Notes: generated by a model not told the origin, from the letters alone. Shown: positions 42,008 to 51,815, numbered from the stretch's first letter. The stretch: 64,000 bases of DNA from Bacteroides propionicigenes (GCF_018390535.1 NZ_JAHBBW010000012.1:1-64000); one strand, 5' to 3'. A program made the numbers and translations.

Positions 42008-43045
42008 ATGTTGACTAAGATAATAGAGCAATCTAAAATAGACCACTTTGCCAAGTGGATGGAACGTGCGGATAAAATTGTTATTGTTGCTCATGTATCT
42101 CCTGACGGGGATGCGGTAGGCTCTTCTTTGGGATTATGGCATTTTCTCAATACACAGGACAAAGATGTGACTGTTATTGTTCCCAATGCTTTCCCTGATT
42201 TTTTGCGGTGGATGCCTGGTAGCAAAGATATACTTTTGTACGATCGTTATAAAGAATTTGCTGATAAGTTGATAGCGGAAGCGGACGTGATATGTTGTCT
42301 TGATTTTAATGCTACCAGCCGTATTGACGCCATGGCAGATGCTGTTTTGGCTTCCCCTGCGCGAAAGATTCTGGTGGATCATCATTTGAATCCGGAAGAC
42401 TTTTGCAGGATTATTATTTCTCATCCTGAGATTTCTTCTACTTCCGAACTTGTTTTTCGTCTGATTTGCCGCATGGGATATTTCAGTGATATCACTAAGG
42501 AAGGGGCAGAGTGTATCTATACCGGTATGATGACTGATACGGGAGGTTTTACGTATAACTCCAACAATCGTGAGATATATTTTATAATCAGTGAGCTGCT
42601 TTCAAAAGGCATTGATAAAGATGATATTTATCGGAAAGTGTATAATACCTATTCCGAGAGCCGTTTACGTCTCATGGGGTATGTGTTGTCGCAGATGAAA
42701 GTTTATCCGGATTACCATGCAGCCTTGATTACGTTGACCAAGAAAGAACAAAACCGCTTTAACTATATTCGTGGAGATAGTGAGGGGTTTGTAAATATAC
42801 CATTGAGCATTAAAAATGTCGTTTTCTCCTGTTTCTTGCGCGAAGATACGGAAAAGCCGATGATAAAGGTGTCCTTGCGTTCGGTGGGACGTTTCCCATG
42901 CAACCAATTGGCGGCTGAATTCTTTAATGGCGGAGGACACTTAAATGCTTCCGGTGGAGAATTTTATGGAACACTGGAAGAAGCTAAAAGTGTGCTGGAA
43001 CTTGCACTGGAAAAATTCAAGCCATTACTTAATGCCAAAGGATAA
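42008..43045 (+). CDS. DHH/DHHA1 phosphoesterase, NrnA type
   Basis: DHH-family phosphoesterase (345 residues) of the NrnA type, which degrades nanoRNAs (and pAp or cyclic dinucleotide products) in the cytoplasm. Motifs: IVAHVSPDGDAVGSSLGLWH, ADVICCLDFNATSRID, KILVDHHLNPEDF, MMTDTGGFTYNSNNREIYF, and a C-terminal DHHA1 GGGHLNASGGEF. ATG 42008 is chosen because AAGGA lies at 41999-42003; the TTG at 41984 is less likely. Confidence 0.93.
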   Translation: MLTKIIEQSKIDHFAKWMERADKIVIVAHVSPDGDAVGSSLGLWHFLNTQDKDVTVIVPNAFPDFLRWMPGSKDILLYDRYKEFADKLIAEADVICCLDFNATSRIDAMADAVLASPARKILVDHHLNPEDFCRIIISHPEISSTSELVFRLICRMGYFSDITKEGAECIYTGMMTDTGGFTYNSNNREIYFIISELLSKGIDKDDIYRKVYNTYSESRLRLMGYVLSQMKVYPDYHAALITLTKKEQNRFNYIRGDSEGFVNIPLSIKNVVFSCFLREDTEKPMIKVSLRSVGRFPCNQLAAEFFNGGGHLNASGGEFYGTLEEAKSVLELALEKFKPLLNAKG

Positions 43046-43117
43046 AAAAACTTTGGCTGTAAAGGTTAAAAGATACGAACTTTCAACTCGCGGCTTTTAA
43101 CTTTCGAGGAAATCAGA

Positions 43118-43125
43118 TATTTTTG
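43118..43125 (+). promoter_or_regulatory. TAnnTTTG -7 element for DUF4827 gene
   Basis: TATTTTTG lies 23 bases before ATG 43149. Confidence 0.6.
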
Positions 43126-43148
43126 TACGAAATTACTAAATAACAGAA

Positions 43149-43769
43149 ATGAAGAAACTTACTTTATTCTTTTTGTCTTTATTAGCACTCAGTTTGGGCT
43201 TTCAAGCCTGTGATGACAGCAAGACCTATGCAGAGATGCTGGAAGAGGAAAAAGACGGTATAAATAACTTTATCAAAGACCGGAATATAAAGGTTATTTC
43301 GCAGACAGAATTTTATGAGCAAGATTCCACTACAAAGTCCAAAGATAGAGGGGACGATGTGGACGAATTCGTGCAACTTACCAGCGGGGTTTATATGCAG
43401 ATTGTTGACAAGGGATCTGAAAATAAAGCTGATACGGTGAAGAGCAATGACGAGGTGTTAGTACGCTTTATGGAGTATAGCATTCTTGATAAAGATACTA
43501 CATTATCAAATTTGGCTGCTGCGGAAACCGTAGATGCTTTTCGCTATACGGTGACCTCCTCATCCATAGCAGGAATCTTTTTGCAAGGATATATGATGAG
43601 TTATTACTCTTCGCCGGCTGTTCCTGCGGGATGGCTCGTGCCGTTGACTTATGTTCGTGATATGGCCCATGTGAGATTGATTGTTCCTTCCAAGATGGGG
43701 CACCAGACGGCCATGCAATATGTCTATCCTTATTATTACGATATCCGGAAATTCCAAATCTGGAAATAA
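43149..43769 (+). CDS. DUF4827 lipoprotein
   Basis: Lipoprotein of 206 residues (signal MKKLTLFFLSLLALSLGF, lipobox near QAC) of the DUF4827 family found in Bacteroidales. Residues about 25-60 are a charged helix; residues about 75-200 resemble a peptidyl-prolyl isomerase (FKBP-like) fold (GSENKADTVKSNDEVLVRFM, PAGWLVPLTYVRD). No catalytic role is established that I know of. It lies between an NrnA-type gene and glmM; 27 bases separate it from glmM. Confidence 0.88.
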   Translation: MKKLTLFFLSLLALSLGFQACDDSKTYAEMLEEEKDGINNFIKDRNIKVISQTEFYEQDSTTKSKDRGDDVDEFVQLTSGVYMQIVDKGSENKADTVKSNDEVLVRFMEYSILDKDTTLSNLAAAETVDAFRYTVTSSSIAGIFLQGYMMSYYSSPAVPAGWLVPLTYVRDMAHVRLIVPSKMGHQTAMQYVYPYYYDIRKFQIWK

Positions 43770-43796
43770 CTAACCAATAATTTAAATTATTAACCT

Positions 43797-45185
43797 ATGA
43801 CTCTAATCAAATCTATCTCTGGAATCCGCGGAACAATCGGCGGTGGTGCAGGCGAGGGATTGAATCCGCTCGACATTGTGAAGTTTACTTCAGCGTACGC
43901 TACCCTTATCCGCAAAACGTGTACTGTAAAAAGTAACAAAATCGTAGTAGGCCGTGATGCCCGTATCTCGGGTGAAATGGTGAAGAATGTAGTAGTAGGT
44001 ACTCTTATGGGTATGGGCTGGGATGTAGTGGACATTGATTTGGCTTCGACTCCAACCACAGAGCTGGCAGTAACTATGGAAGGTGCCAGTGGTGGTATCA
44101 TCTTGACCGCTTCTCACAATCCCAAGCAGTGGAACGCTTTGAAACTTTTGAATGAAAAGGGAGAGTTCCTAAATAAGGAAGAAGGAAACGAGGTGCTCCG
44201 TATCGCTGAGGCCGAAGCTTTTGATTTTGCCGAAGTTGACAAACTCGGTTCCTACCGCAAGGACTTGACTTATAATCAAAAACATATTGACAGTGTTTTG
44301 GCACTTGATTTAGTGGATGTGGAAGCCATCAAAAAGGCTGATTTCCGCGTAGCTATTGATTGTGTAAACTCTGTTGGCGGCATCATTCTTCCGCAACTGT
44401 TGGAGCAACTTGGTGTGAAGCATATAGAAAAGCTCTACTGTGAACCCACCGGTAACTTCCAGCATAATCCTGAGCCTTTGGAGAAGAATTTGGGTGATAT
44501 TATGAATCTGATGAAGGGTGGCAAAGCCGATGTCGCTTTTGTTGTAGACCCGGATGTGGACCGTTTGGCCATGATTTGTGAAGACGGTAAAATGTATGGT
44601 GAGGAATATACATTGGTCACTGTAGCAGATTATGTGTTGAAGCATACTCCGGGCAATACCGTTTCTAATTTGAGTTCCACCCGTGCATTACGTGACGTAA
44701 CCCGTAAATATGGTCAACAATATTATGCTTCTGCCGTAGGTGAAGTGAATGTGACTACTAAGATGAAAGAGGTTGGCGCTGTTATCGGTGGAGAAGGCAA
44801 TGGTGGAGTGATTTATCCTGCCAGCCATTACGGACGTGATGCTTTGGTGGGTATTGCTTTGTTCCTAAGCCATTTGGCTCACGAAGGCAAGAAGGTAAGT
44901 GAACTGCGTGCCATTTATCCGGCTTATTTCATGGCAAAGAACCGCGTAGACTTGACACCGGATACGGATGTTGACGCTATCCTTGCAAAAGTAAAGGAAA
45001 TCTATAAAAATGAAGAAATCAATGATATTGACGGTGTGAAGATTGATTTTCCCGACAAATGGGTGCATCTGCGTAAGAGCAATACCGAACCGATTATTCG
45101 TGTTTATAGTGAAGCGGCTACACCTGAAGCAGCCGAGGAAATCGGTCAGAAAATTATGAAAGTAATTGAAGATTTGGCGAAATAA
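43797..45185 (+). CDS. glmM: phosphoglucosamine mutase / phosphohexomutase
   Basis: Alpha-D-phosphohexomutase of 462 residues, most likely GlmM, converting glucosamine 6-phosphate to glucosamine 1-phosphate for peptidoglycan and LPS synthesis. The active-site Ser is about residue 106 in TASHNPKQWN, the metal-binding DPDVDRLAM is near 245, the sugar-binding GEGNGGVIYP near 330, and the phosphate-binding RKSNTEPIIRVYSEA at the C-terminus. A phosphoglucomutase or phosphomannomutase activity cannot be excluded. A strong terminator follows. Confidence 0.9.
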   Translation: MTLIKSISGIRGTIGGGAGEGLNPLDIVKFTSAYATLIRKTCTVKSNKIVVGRDARISGEMVKNVVVGTLMGMGWDVVDIDLASTPTTELAVTMEGASGGIILTASHNPKQWNALKLLNEKGEFLNKEEGNEVLRIAEAEAFDFAEVDKLGSYRKDLTYNQKHIDSVLALDLVDVEAIKKADFRVAIDCVNSVGGIILPQLLEQLGVKHIEKLYCEPTGNFQHNPEPLEKNLGDIMNLMKGGKADVAFVVDPDVDRLAMICEDGKMYGEEYTLVTVADYVLKHTPGNTVSNLSSTRALRDVTRKYGQQYYASAVGEVNVTTKMKEVGAVIGGEGNGGVIYPASHYGRDALVGIALFLSHLAHEGKKVSELRAIYPAYFMAKNRVDLTPDTDVDAILAKVKEIYKNEEINDIDGVKIDFPDKWVHLRKSNTEPIIRVYSEAATPEAAEEIGQKIMKVIEDLAK

Positions 45186-45202
45186 AATAAAAAAGTAACA
45201 GA

Positions 45203-45241
45203 AAAGGGCAATATCTTCTATGGATGTTGCCCTTTCTTTTT
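45203..45241 (+). terminator. intrinsic terminator after glmM
   Basis: AAAGGGCAA (45203-45211) pairs with TTGCCCTTT (45227-45235), followed by CTTTTT. The A-rich bases on the other side let it also serve the convergent Nudix gene. Confidence 0.88.
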
Positions 45242-45743
45242 ATATCAGTTTTACCCGTTCTATTTCTTGTTCGAAGTTGGGAGTGAATATCCCTTTCCCT
45301 ATGTTCTCCTTAATCTCCTCCACGTTCCAAAAGCGTCCGCCGTCGAGTTCATCGCTGGGATGAATCTCTCCATCGTATACGGTCTTGTGCACAAAGACAA
45401 GTTCCTTTTCGCGTGTGGATTCAAATACATAATTGGTGATAACTTCCGGTGTGAAATCGATTATGCCCAGTTCTTCGCAGGCTTCCCGTTTCAATGCCAT
45501 TTCCACGCTTTCACCTAAATCAACGTGTCCGCCTACAGATGTGTCCCATTTGCCGGGTTGTATATCTTTCCATTCGGGGCGTTTCTGCAGATAGAGCTCT
45601 CCTTTTGAGTTGAATATATGCAGATGAATCACAGGATGTAAAAGTTTACTTCCATTGTGGCATTCACCACGAGTAGCTGCACCTGTGATGTTTCCTTGTT
45701 CATCGACAAGGGGAAACATTTCCTGATTATTATCGTTGCTCAT
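45240..45743 (-). CDS. Nudix hydrolase
   Basis: Nudix-family hydrolase (167 residues) with a complete Nudix box (GHVDLGESVEMALKREACEE, then LGI) near residues 73-95. The overall pattern (MFPLVDEQGNITGAATRGEC, HLHIFNSKGELYLQKRPEWK) resembles the isopentenyl-diphosphate isomerase-like or YfcD-like subgroup. Substrate is unknown. It is five bases downstream of the QueA-type gene on the same strand. Confidence 0.92.
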   Translation of the reverse strand: MSNDNNQEMFPLVDEQGNITGAATRGECHNGSKLLHPVIHLHIFNSKGELYLQKRPEWKDIQPGKWDTSVGGHVDLGESVEMALKREACEELGIIDFTPEVITNYVFESTREKELVFVHKTVYDGEIHPSDELDGGRFWNVEEIKENIGKGIFTPNFEQEIERVKLI

Positions 45744-45748
45744 ATTAC

Positions 45749-46978
45749 TTATGGTATTAATAAGGATGAATCGCCATAGCTCAGGAACCGAAAATCATGA
45801 GTAAGCGCATAATCGTAAATTTTTCGCCAGTCTCCGTGCAAGAATGCCGAAACAAGTAGCAAGAGTGTACTCTGTGGCTGGTGGAAGTTGGTTACCATGG
45901 TCTTGACGACTTTATATTCATATCCCGGAGCGATGATAATTTGCGTACTGGTATGCAAGGTTTCCATGTGGTGCCGGTCGAGGTAAGTTACGATTGCCTG
46001 CAGAGCATTGACAGCAGGTATGACGATGGTTTCGGCTGCCGTTTCATAAGGTTGCCATTGCTTTACGTGCAAATCCTCTTCTGTTGCATGAGGATTGTTC
46101 AAGAGGGTTACGCCAATGTGGTAGAGGCTCTCTAATGTGCGAACAGAGGTAGTACCTACTGCAATGGCCTTTCCTCCGTGCGCTATCAGCTTTTCTAAAG
46201 TGCTGCGGTTTACGGATATGTATTCCGTATGCATTTCGTGTCCCTCTATTTCTTCGCTCTTGACGGGTTTGAAAGTTCCGGCTCCTACGTGCAGTGTCAG
46301 TTCTTCCAGTTCTACTCCTTTTTCGCGTAAGGCGTCCAAAACGTGCGGGGTGAAGTGCAGTCCGGCGGTTGGGGCGGCTACCGACCCTTTTATTTTGGAA
46401 TAAATGGTTTGGTAAGTTTCCTTGTCGCTCTCCTGTGTGTTTCTGTTCAGATAAGGAGGAATGGGAAGTTCTCCGAACACTTCAAGAATATCGGCAAATG
46501 TTATTTCCGGATTGTTCCAACGGAAGTCTACCCAATGGCTGGTTCCATGACAAGCTCCCCGTTCAGCGGTCAGCGTAAGTGGTTTACCCTTCACTACCAT
46601 TTCCCGTTTTAGTTTGCCTTCTTTCCATTTTTTCAGATTCCCTATCATGCAGAGCCATGCGGTATGTTCCGTTTGTTGAAAATTGAGCGCATAGTCGTTG
46701 GGTAGAATCGGTTCAAGACAGAATACCTCGATAAGTGCTCCGGTCTTTTTATGGAAGTGTAGGCGGGCTTGGATAACCTTGGTGTTGTTGAAAATCATCA
46801 GGCTGTCTGCCGGCAGGTAGTTGGGTAGGGAAGTGAATCTGTCTTCGGAAACTTCACCGTGCCGATACAGCAATAGCTTGGATTGATCTCGTACGGGCAA
46901 CGGAAATTTGGCGATGCGTTCATCCGGTAGCGGATAGTTGAATTCGCTGATTCTAATATGTCTGGGATCCTCTTTCAT
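45749..46978 (-). CDS. S-adenosylmethionine:tRNA ribosyltransferase-isomerase (QueA type)
   Basis: QueA-family enzyme of 409 residues that transfers the ribosyl part of SAM onto 7-deaza-guanine in tRNA to form epoxyqueuosine. Family blocks: FNYPLPDERIAKFPLPVRDQ, DSLMIFNNTKVIQARLHFHK, GSVAAPTAGLHFT, HVGAGTFKPVKSEEIEGHEM, and VGTTSVRTLES. The length exceeds the usual 340-360 residues; the extra residues are spread over insertions, including a C-terminal ATEEDLHVKQWQPYETAAET segment. It may be a second, divergent QueA paralogue, so the exact reaction is less sure. Confidence 0.88.
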   Translation of the reverse strand: MKEDPRHIRISEFNYPLPDERIAKFPLPVRDQSKLLLYRHGEVSEDRFTSLPNYLPADSLMIFNNTKVIQARLHFHKKTGALIEVFCLEPILPNDYALNFQQTEHTAWLCMIGNLKKWKEGKLKREMVVKGKPLTLTAERGACHGTSHWVDFRWNNPEITFADILEVFGELPIPPYLNRNTQESDKETYQTIYSKIKGSVAAPTAGLHFTPHVLDALREKGVELEELTLHVGAGTFKPVKSEEIEGHEMHTEYISVNRSTLEKLIAHGGKAIAVGTTSVRTLESLYHIGVTLLNNPHATEEDLHVKQWQPYETAAETIVIPAVNALQAIVTYLDRHHMETLHTSTQIIIAPGYEYKVVKTMVTNFHQPQSTLLLLVSAFLHGDWRKIYDYALTHDFRFLSYGDSSLLIP

Positions 46979-47000
46979 ATCTTTATGTTATTAGGGACTG

Positions 47001-47008
47001 CAAAGGTA
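47001..47008 (-). promoter_or_regulatory. TAnnTTTG -7 element for QueA-type gene
   Basis: TACCTTTG on the minus strand (CAAAGGTA on plus) lies 22 bases before the start at 46978. Confidence 0.6.
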
Positions 47009-47235
47009 CAGATATTTGGGAAGATTTAAATTATAAGCAGGCAATTAATGATTGTTTTGTTTAAGCGATCGGAGAGTTTTTCCTGACACTACAAAATCTT
47101 AGAATTAAGGCTATATTTCTAAAAACTAAACTTTAATTCTTAGAAATAAAACTTCTGTTTTTAAGAATATGTTGCAAGAGCAGGAACTTTATAATACAAA
47201 AAAAGTATGATTGCGCATAATCATCAAATAATTTC

Positions 47236-47243
47236 TAACTTTG
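47236..47243 (+). promoter_or_regulatory. TAnnTTTG -7 element for DUF2027-Smr gene
   Basis: TAACTTTG lies 32 bases before ATG 47276. The rest of the 297-base divergent gap (46979-47275) is AT-rich with an imperfect inverted repeat (CTTAGAATTAA / TTAATTCTTAG) and no supported gene. Confidence 0.6.
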
Positions 47244-47275
47244 CGAAACGTAATAAAAAACAGATATAGAAGATT

Positions 47276-48400
47276 ATGAAAATAGGAGATAAAGTGCGCT
47301 TCCTCAGTGAAGTTGGCGGCGGCGTTGTAACAGGATTTCAGGGAAAAGAGATTGTGTTGATAGAAGATGCCGACGGTTTTGACATTCCGATGCCGATACG
47401 TGAATGTGTAGTGATTGAAACCGATGATTATAATATTCCTACTTCGGCCGCAAAAGCTGCCAAGAAAAGGGCTGAAGAACAATCGGTTGCGCGTACGGTT
47501 TCTGCAATGCCGAAATCCTCATCTCCGGCTTCCGGAGTCGAGTCTCAGGCGGCGCGTTTGGCGAAACCTCAGGTGTCCGTCTATCGCCAGCCGGAAGTGA
47601 AAGGCGGTGATACATTGAATGTATATCTTGCATTTGTACCGGAAGATATTAAAGCGGTAAGCACTACTCCGTTCGGGGCCTATCTGGTGAATGATAGCAA
47701 CTACTATATGTATTATACCTATGCAAGTGCCGAAGGCAAATCATGGACTGCCCGTTCTCATGGTCTGATAGAACCGAATACGAAGCTTTTGTTGGAAGAA
47801 TTCGAGAAATCGGAACTGAACGACAGGGAACGTGTGGCTGTTCAGCTGGTTGCTTTCAAGGACAATCGCTCTTTTGTGATGAAGCCTGCTGTCAATGTGG
47901 AAGTTCGCATTGATACGGTGAAGTTCTATAAACTGCACACTTTTCAGATGACGGATTTTTTTGACACTCCGGCACTGATGTACGATGTGGTGAAGAATGA
48001 TTTTTCTTCTAAGCAGGTCTATGTGTCGGCAGAAGAGTTACAAGATGCTCTGATGCAAAAGAAAACGGTAGAGAGTTCGTCCAAACCGCAGACTATCGTC
48101 AAGCGGGGGGGCAAGAATGAAATCATTGAAGTGGATTTGCATATTGGCGAATTGCTGGATGATACGCGGGGTATGAGCAATAGTGAGATATTGGGTTACC
48201 AGTTGGATAAGTTCCGTGAGGTAATGGAACAGTATAAGAATAAGCGTGAGCAGCGCATTGTGTTTATTCATGGCAAGGGAGATGGTGTACTCCGTAAGGC
48301 ATTGTTGGATGAAATGAAACGGAAGTATCCGGCTTGCAAGACGCAAGATGCTTCTTTTCAAGAGTATGGATTCGGAGCCACAATGGTTACTATAAAATAG
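47276..48400 (+). CDS. DUF2027 and Smr domain protein
   Basis: Cytoplasmic protein of 374 residues: an N-terminal SH3-like DUF2027 region ([20 protein letters not shown]), a charged linker (about 60-105), a central beta domain (about 110-260), and a C-terminal Smr domain (about 285-374) with [10 protein letters not shown] and the [17 protein letters not shown] motif. Smr domains are nucleases or nucleic-acid binding modules also found on MutS2. Here there is no MutS ATPase, so the role is unknown. This architecture is common in Bacteroidetes. Confidence 0.92.
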   Translation: MKIGDKVRFLSEVGGGVVTGFQGKEIVLIEDADGFDIPMPIRECVVIETDDYNIPTSAAKAAKKRAEEQSVARTVSAMPKSSSPASGVESQAARLAKPQVSVYRQPEVKGGDTLNVYLAFVPEDIKAVSTTPFGAYLVNDSNYYMYYTYASAEGKSWTARSHGLIEPNTKLLLEEFEKSELNDRERVAVQLVAFKDNRSFVMKPAVNVEVRIDTVKFYKLHTFQMTDFFDTPALMYDVVKNDFSSKQVYVSAEELQDALMQKKTVESSSKPQTIVKRGGKNEIIEVDLHIGELLDDTRGMSNSEILGYQLDKFREVMEQYKNKREQRIVFIHGKGDGVLRKALLDEMKRKYPACKTQDASFQEYGFGATMVTIK

Positions 48401-48411
48401 AATGGTATAGT

Positions 48412-50439
48412 ATGCGGGGCAGTTTGGGAAACAGGGTTTATTTCTTTTTTCTTATGTGGGTGGCAGTAGTGTTGTCGGGCTGTATTTGTAAAAGTAACGA
48501 TGGCAAAACTTTCGAAATGCAAGAATTCGATTCTTTTTTTGCAGCTCATGTCGATTCTGTTGCAACAGCTCCGCGCTGGATGAGAACGCAATCTTTGCAA
48601 AGAATGAAGAAGGCGAAAGATAGTTTGGTACAATACAACTATCTCTCTGTCGTCTTGAAAACTTGTCTGGCGACTTCTGATATTGATTCGGCACAGCTTT
48701 TAATCCGGCAGATAGAGAATTTTGCCGACCGACAACCGTTTTCCCATCGATTGGCCGATTTGCAGTCGGAATGCTTTAATATGAAAGGTAATATTTACTC
48801 GCGGAAAGGATATATAGATTCGGCTGCGGTCTGTTTCCGGAATGCTTACGAATTAAGGTTGCAAGGAACGAAGCTTGAGGCTATTCCCGATATTCTGATA
48901 AATCTTGCCGATGCCAATAATCATTTGGGGCGGTTGGATATGGGTGCTTTTTGGTATAGAAAGGCACTTTTGATTTGTGATTCGTTGAATATGCCTTCCG
49001 ATAAGAAATTCCCTATTTATTATGGTTTGGCGCAAGGATATATGACCTTACGCGATTACGAGCAATGTGACTATTATTCGGAGCTTGCTGCCAAGAACTA
49101 CGATGATATGCTTCCGGACGAAAAGCATTTCTATTTGAATAACCGTGGAAACTCTTATTATTATCGCAGTGATTACATTACGGCAATCAGGTATTTTAGA
49201 AAGGTGGTGGACCTTGCGCAAGATTATCCCGATATGCGCTGGGGACTTAATTTAAGCTATTTGAATTTGAGCGATTGCTTTCTGCAACGAAACGAAACGG
49301 ATTCGGCAGCTAAATATCTGGAATTGTGCCAGCCTTTCTTTCAGGAAATAGGTTCTACTACCGCACTTTACTATATTGATACGCAGAAAATAGAGTTGGC
49401 CTTGCAGCGTAAGGATTTTGCGGGAGCGCGGCAATTGCTGATGAGGAGCAAGACTTCACCGGAAATAGATCCGGATATGATACATATCCGTAATAAATAT
49501 TTGCAGCAGTTTCATGAAGAAACCGGTAATTACAAGCAGGCATATAACTACTTGAAGGAGAACAACCGTCTGGACGACTCTATCCGTAATGAGCGTGTAA
49601 GGTTGCGTACGGCCGACTTGACTTTGCGTTATCAGCAGGACTCTACTTTGATGGCGCATAAGGTTTTGCTGCAGAAACAGGAAAATGAGGTGCTGGTTTT
49701 GAGGCAGACTCGCCTTGTGACATTGGCAATTGCCGTTGTAGCTTTCCTGATTGCCGTTTTTCTTTATTTCTATAATAAGAAAAAGCATGATTTGTTGCTT
49801 GCCAAGAATCGTAGAACAGTCTCTACGCTCCGTCTTGAGAATATTCGCAACCGTTTGTCCCCTCATTTCATCTTCAATGTGCTTAATCAGGAAGTGGTGA
49901 GCCGTAAGGAAGAAGAAAAACAGGAATTGACGTCTTTGGTGAAACTTATGCGGAGAAATCTGGAACTGGCGGAACAACTATGCGTTACTTTGGATGAAGA
50001 ACTGGACTTTGTCCAGACTTATCTTAACTTGGAATGTCGTTCGCTCGGACCCGACTTTCATCCAAACATCAGTATAGGGGAAGATGTACATCCCGGTCAG
50101 GTGCGGCTTCCTTCCATGATGATACAAATTCCGGTGGAGAATTCTGTGAAGCATGCCTTGCGGGGCAAAGGAGGAGAGTGCAATTTGTGGATTGCCGTAA
50201 ATCGTCAGAAAAGCGCAATTTGTATTAAAATAACGGATAATGGTGGAGGATATCGTCCGGACAGTCGTCATAGGGGGACGGGAACAGGGATGAAGGTTGT
50301 TATGCAGACCATTCAGATTCTAAATATGAAAAATAAAGAAGCGATTGATGCCACCGTACATAATGTAACGTTACCAAACGGTGAAATGGGTTGTGAAGTA
50401 ACTTTCCTGTTGCCGGATAAGTACGATTACAGTATCTAA
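48412..50439 (+). CDS. TPR sensor histidine kinase (LytS/His_kinase type)
   Basis: Membrane sensor kinase (675 residues). The N-terminus (MRGSLGNRVYFFFLMWVAVV then LSGC) looks like a lipoprotein signal. A periplasmic TPR region spans about 60-400, then one membrane helix near 431-455 (LVTLAIAVVAFLIAVFLYFY). The cytoplasmic LytS-type kinase has the phospho-acceptor H485 in NRLSPHFIFNVLNQEVVSR and ATP-binding blocks QIPVENSVKHAL and ITDNGGGYRPD. The response regulator gene follows 127 bases later. ATG 48412 lies just after the Smr gene. Ligand unknown. Confidence 0.93.
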   Translation: MRGSLGNRVYFFFLMWVAVVLSGCICKSNDGKTFEMQEFDSFFAAHVDSVATAPRWMRTQSLQRMKKAKDSLVQYNYLSVVLKTCLATSDIDSAQLLIRQIENFADRQPFSHRLADLQSECFNMKGNIYSRKGYIDSAAVCFRNAYELRLQGTKLEAIPDILINLADANNHLGRLDMGAFWYRKALLICDSLNMPSDKKFPIYYGLAQGYMTLRDYEQCDYYSELAAKNYDDMLPDEKHFYLNNRGNSYYYRSDYITAIRYFRKVVDLAQDYPDMRWGLNLSYLNLSDCFLQRNETDSAAKYLELCQPFFQEIGSTTALYYIDTQKIELALQRKDFAGARQLLMRSKTSPEIDPDMIHIRNKYLQQFHEETGNYKQAYNYLKENNRLDDSIRNERVRLRTADLTLRYQQDSTLMAHKVLLQKQENEVLVLRQTRLVTLAIAVVAFLIAVFLYFYNKKKHDLLLAKNRRTVSTLRLENIRNRLSPHFIFNVLNQEVVSRKEEEKQELTSLVKLMRRNLELAEQLCVTLDEELDFVQTYLNLECRSLGPDFHPNISIGEDVHPGQVRLPSMMIQIPVENSVKHALRGKGGECNLWIAVNRQKSAICIKITDNGGGYRPDSRHRGTGTGMKVVMQTIQILNMKNKEAIDATVHNVTLPNGEMGCEVTFLLPDKYDYSI

Positions 50440-50566
50440 TAATAACCGTTTAGTTGCGTTTTTAAGGATGATAAGACTAATTATGGCTGAATAGTTTGTA
50501 AATGTTCATTTCAGACTTTGTATAGGAGCAAGAAATATTTATATTCGTCCAAACAAAACATAAAAT

Positions 50567-51319
50567 ATGGGCAAGTACAAGGTCGTTATAGTAGATGATG
50601 ATGAGGTTTCTCTGGAGAGGTTAAGCTTTGAACTGAAGAAAGATACCCGTTTTTCTTTGGAAGGTATTGCGCGTAATGGTAAGAAGGGGAAGAAGCTGAT
50701 AACGAAGATACAGCCTGATTTGCTGTTTTTGGATGTGGAGATGCCGGACATGACGGGGCTGGATTTGTTGCGAGAGATGCGCGATTGCGTGGCATGGAAT
50801 ATGCGGGTTGTATTTTATACGGCATATGATAAGTATATGATACAAGCTATTCGGGAAGCAGCATTCGACTATCTGTTAAAGCCTTTTGGGGAACAGGAAC
50901 TGAAAGATATTTTAACACGTTTTGTTGAGCAAACTAAGACCGGGCAGCGGATGGTATTGCCGATAGGAAGTTCTGCGCACAGCGGGCAGACTTTCATTGT
51001 TTTTACTCCGACTAATGATATGCGTGCTCTGCGTCCGGCTGAGATTGGTTTCTTCCGCTATTCTTCCGACCGTAAGCAATGGGAAGTGATATTGAGTAAC
51101 CAGCCGCCTCTGACTTTACGCCGTGGCATGACAGCTGAACAAATTACATTATATTCACCATATTTTGTACAGATACATCAATCGTATATCATCAATATTG
51201 ATTATTTAATGCTCATAAGAGATAATAAGTGTATCTTATATCCGCCTTTTGACAAGATCACCGAACTGCTTGTATCAAAAAAATATAAGAAAGAATTACA
51301 AGATCGTTTCTGCTTGTGA
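50567..51319 (+). CDS. LytTR-family response regulator
   Basis: Response regulator of 250 residues: receiver domain (about 1-122) with acidic pocket DDD at 10-12, phospho-acceptor D56 in LLFLDVEMPD, and FYTAYDKYMIQAIREAAFDY then LLKPF; C-terminal LytTR DNA-binding domain (about 150-248, IGFFRYSSDRKQWEVILSNQ, VQIHQSYIINIDYL). It should pair with the TPR kinase upstream and bind direct repeats at target promoters. Targets are not evident; the small secreted protein gene downstream is convergent. Confidence 0.95.
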   Translation: MGKYKVVIVDDDEVSLERLSFELKKDTRFSLEGIARNGKKGKKLITKIQPDLLFLDVEMPDMTGLDLLREMRDCVAWNMRVVFYTAYDKYMIQAIREAAFDYLLKPFGEQELKDILTRFVEQTKTGQRMVLPIGSSAHSGQTFIVFTPTNDMRALRPAEIGFFRYSSDRKQWEVILSNQPPLTLRRGMTAEQITLYSPYFVQIHQSYIINIDYLMLIRDNKCILYPPFDKITELLVSKKYKKELQDRFCL

Positions 51320-51383
51320 AAGTAGACCAATAACTGGTTTGGGAAGTTAATATCGCAATTACTCTAACGATATTAACACATAA

Positions 51384-51416
51384 AAAAAGGGTGTTGAAAA
51401 CTCAGCACCCTTTTTA
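51384..51416. terminator. bidirectional intrinsic terminator
   Basis: AAAAAGGGTGTTGA and TCAGCACCCTTTTT form a stem with a four-base loop and T tracts on both strands. It separates the response regulator gene from the convergent secreted-protein gene. Confidence 0.88.
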
Positions 51417-51461
51417 TTTATTTTGAAATACTACGATTCTCACATTTATCTGAAGTGAATA

Positions 51462-51815
51462 TTACTTCACTTCGATACCTTTGTTCTGTAACGTAACGTT
51501 TAAAACTTTGGCATAATCAGAATATTGTTTTTCGCTCAAAGTCTTTTTCATCAGTTTCAGGTTACCGTAAACTGCGTTACGCAGCAACTTTTCCTGATCC
51601 TTCTTTGAATTTGTGGCACGTGCCATTTGTTCATTGAAGTATTCGCAGATGTTTGTAACTTCTTCCTTTTGGTTAGCGGACAAATTCAGATACTTGCCTA
51701 ATTTGTTTACGTTGATGTTACCTTCCCATTTTGCAGTTGTAGGTTGGTTACCTGCTGCAAATGCACTGACAGTCAAACATACTGCTACCATTAATGTTAA
51801 TCCTAAACGTTTCAT
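51462..51815 (-). CDS. small secreted protein of unknown function
   Basis: Exported protein of 117 residues with a signal peptide (MKRLGLTLMVAVCLTVSAFA, cleavage AFA-AGN). The mature part is helical and rich in Asn, Lys and Leu (KLGKYLNLSANQKEEVTNIC, LRNAVYGNLKLMKKTLSEKQ). The NLSANQKEEV plus LSEKQYSDY arrangement resembles the helix-rich periplasmic stress proteins of the Spy/LTXXQ or DUF4890 type, but this is only similarity by eye. A TATATTTG promoter lies upstream. Confidence 0.82.
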   Translation of the reverse strand: MKRLGLTLMVAVCLTVSAFAAGNQPTTAKWEGNINVNKLGKYLNLSANQKEEVTNICEYFNEQMARATNSKKDQEKLLRNAVYGNLKLMKKTLSEKQYSDYAKVLNVTLQNKGIEVK

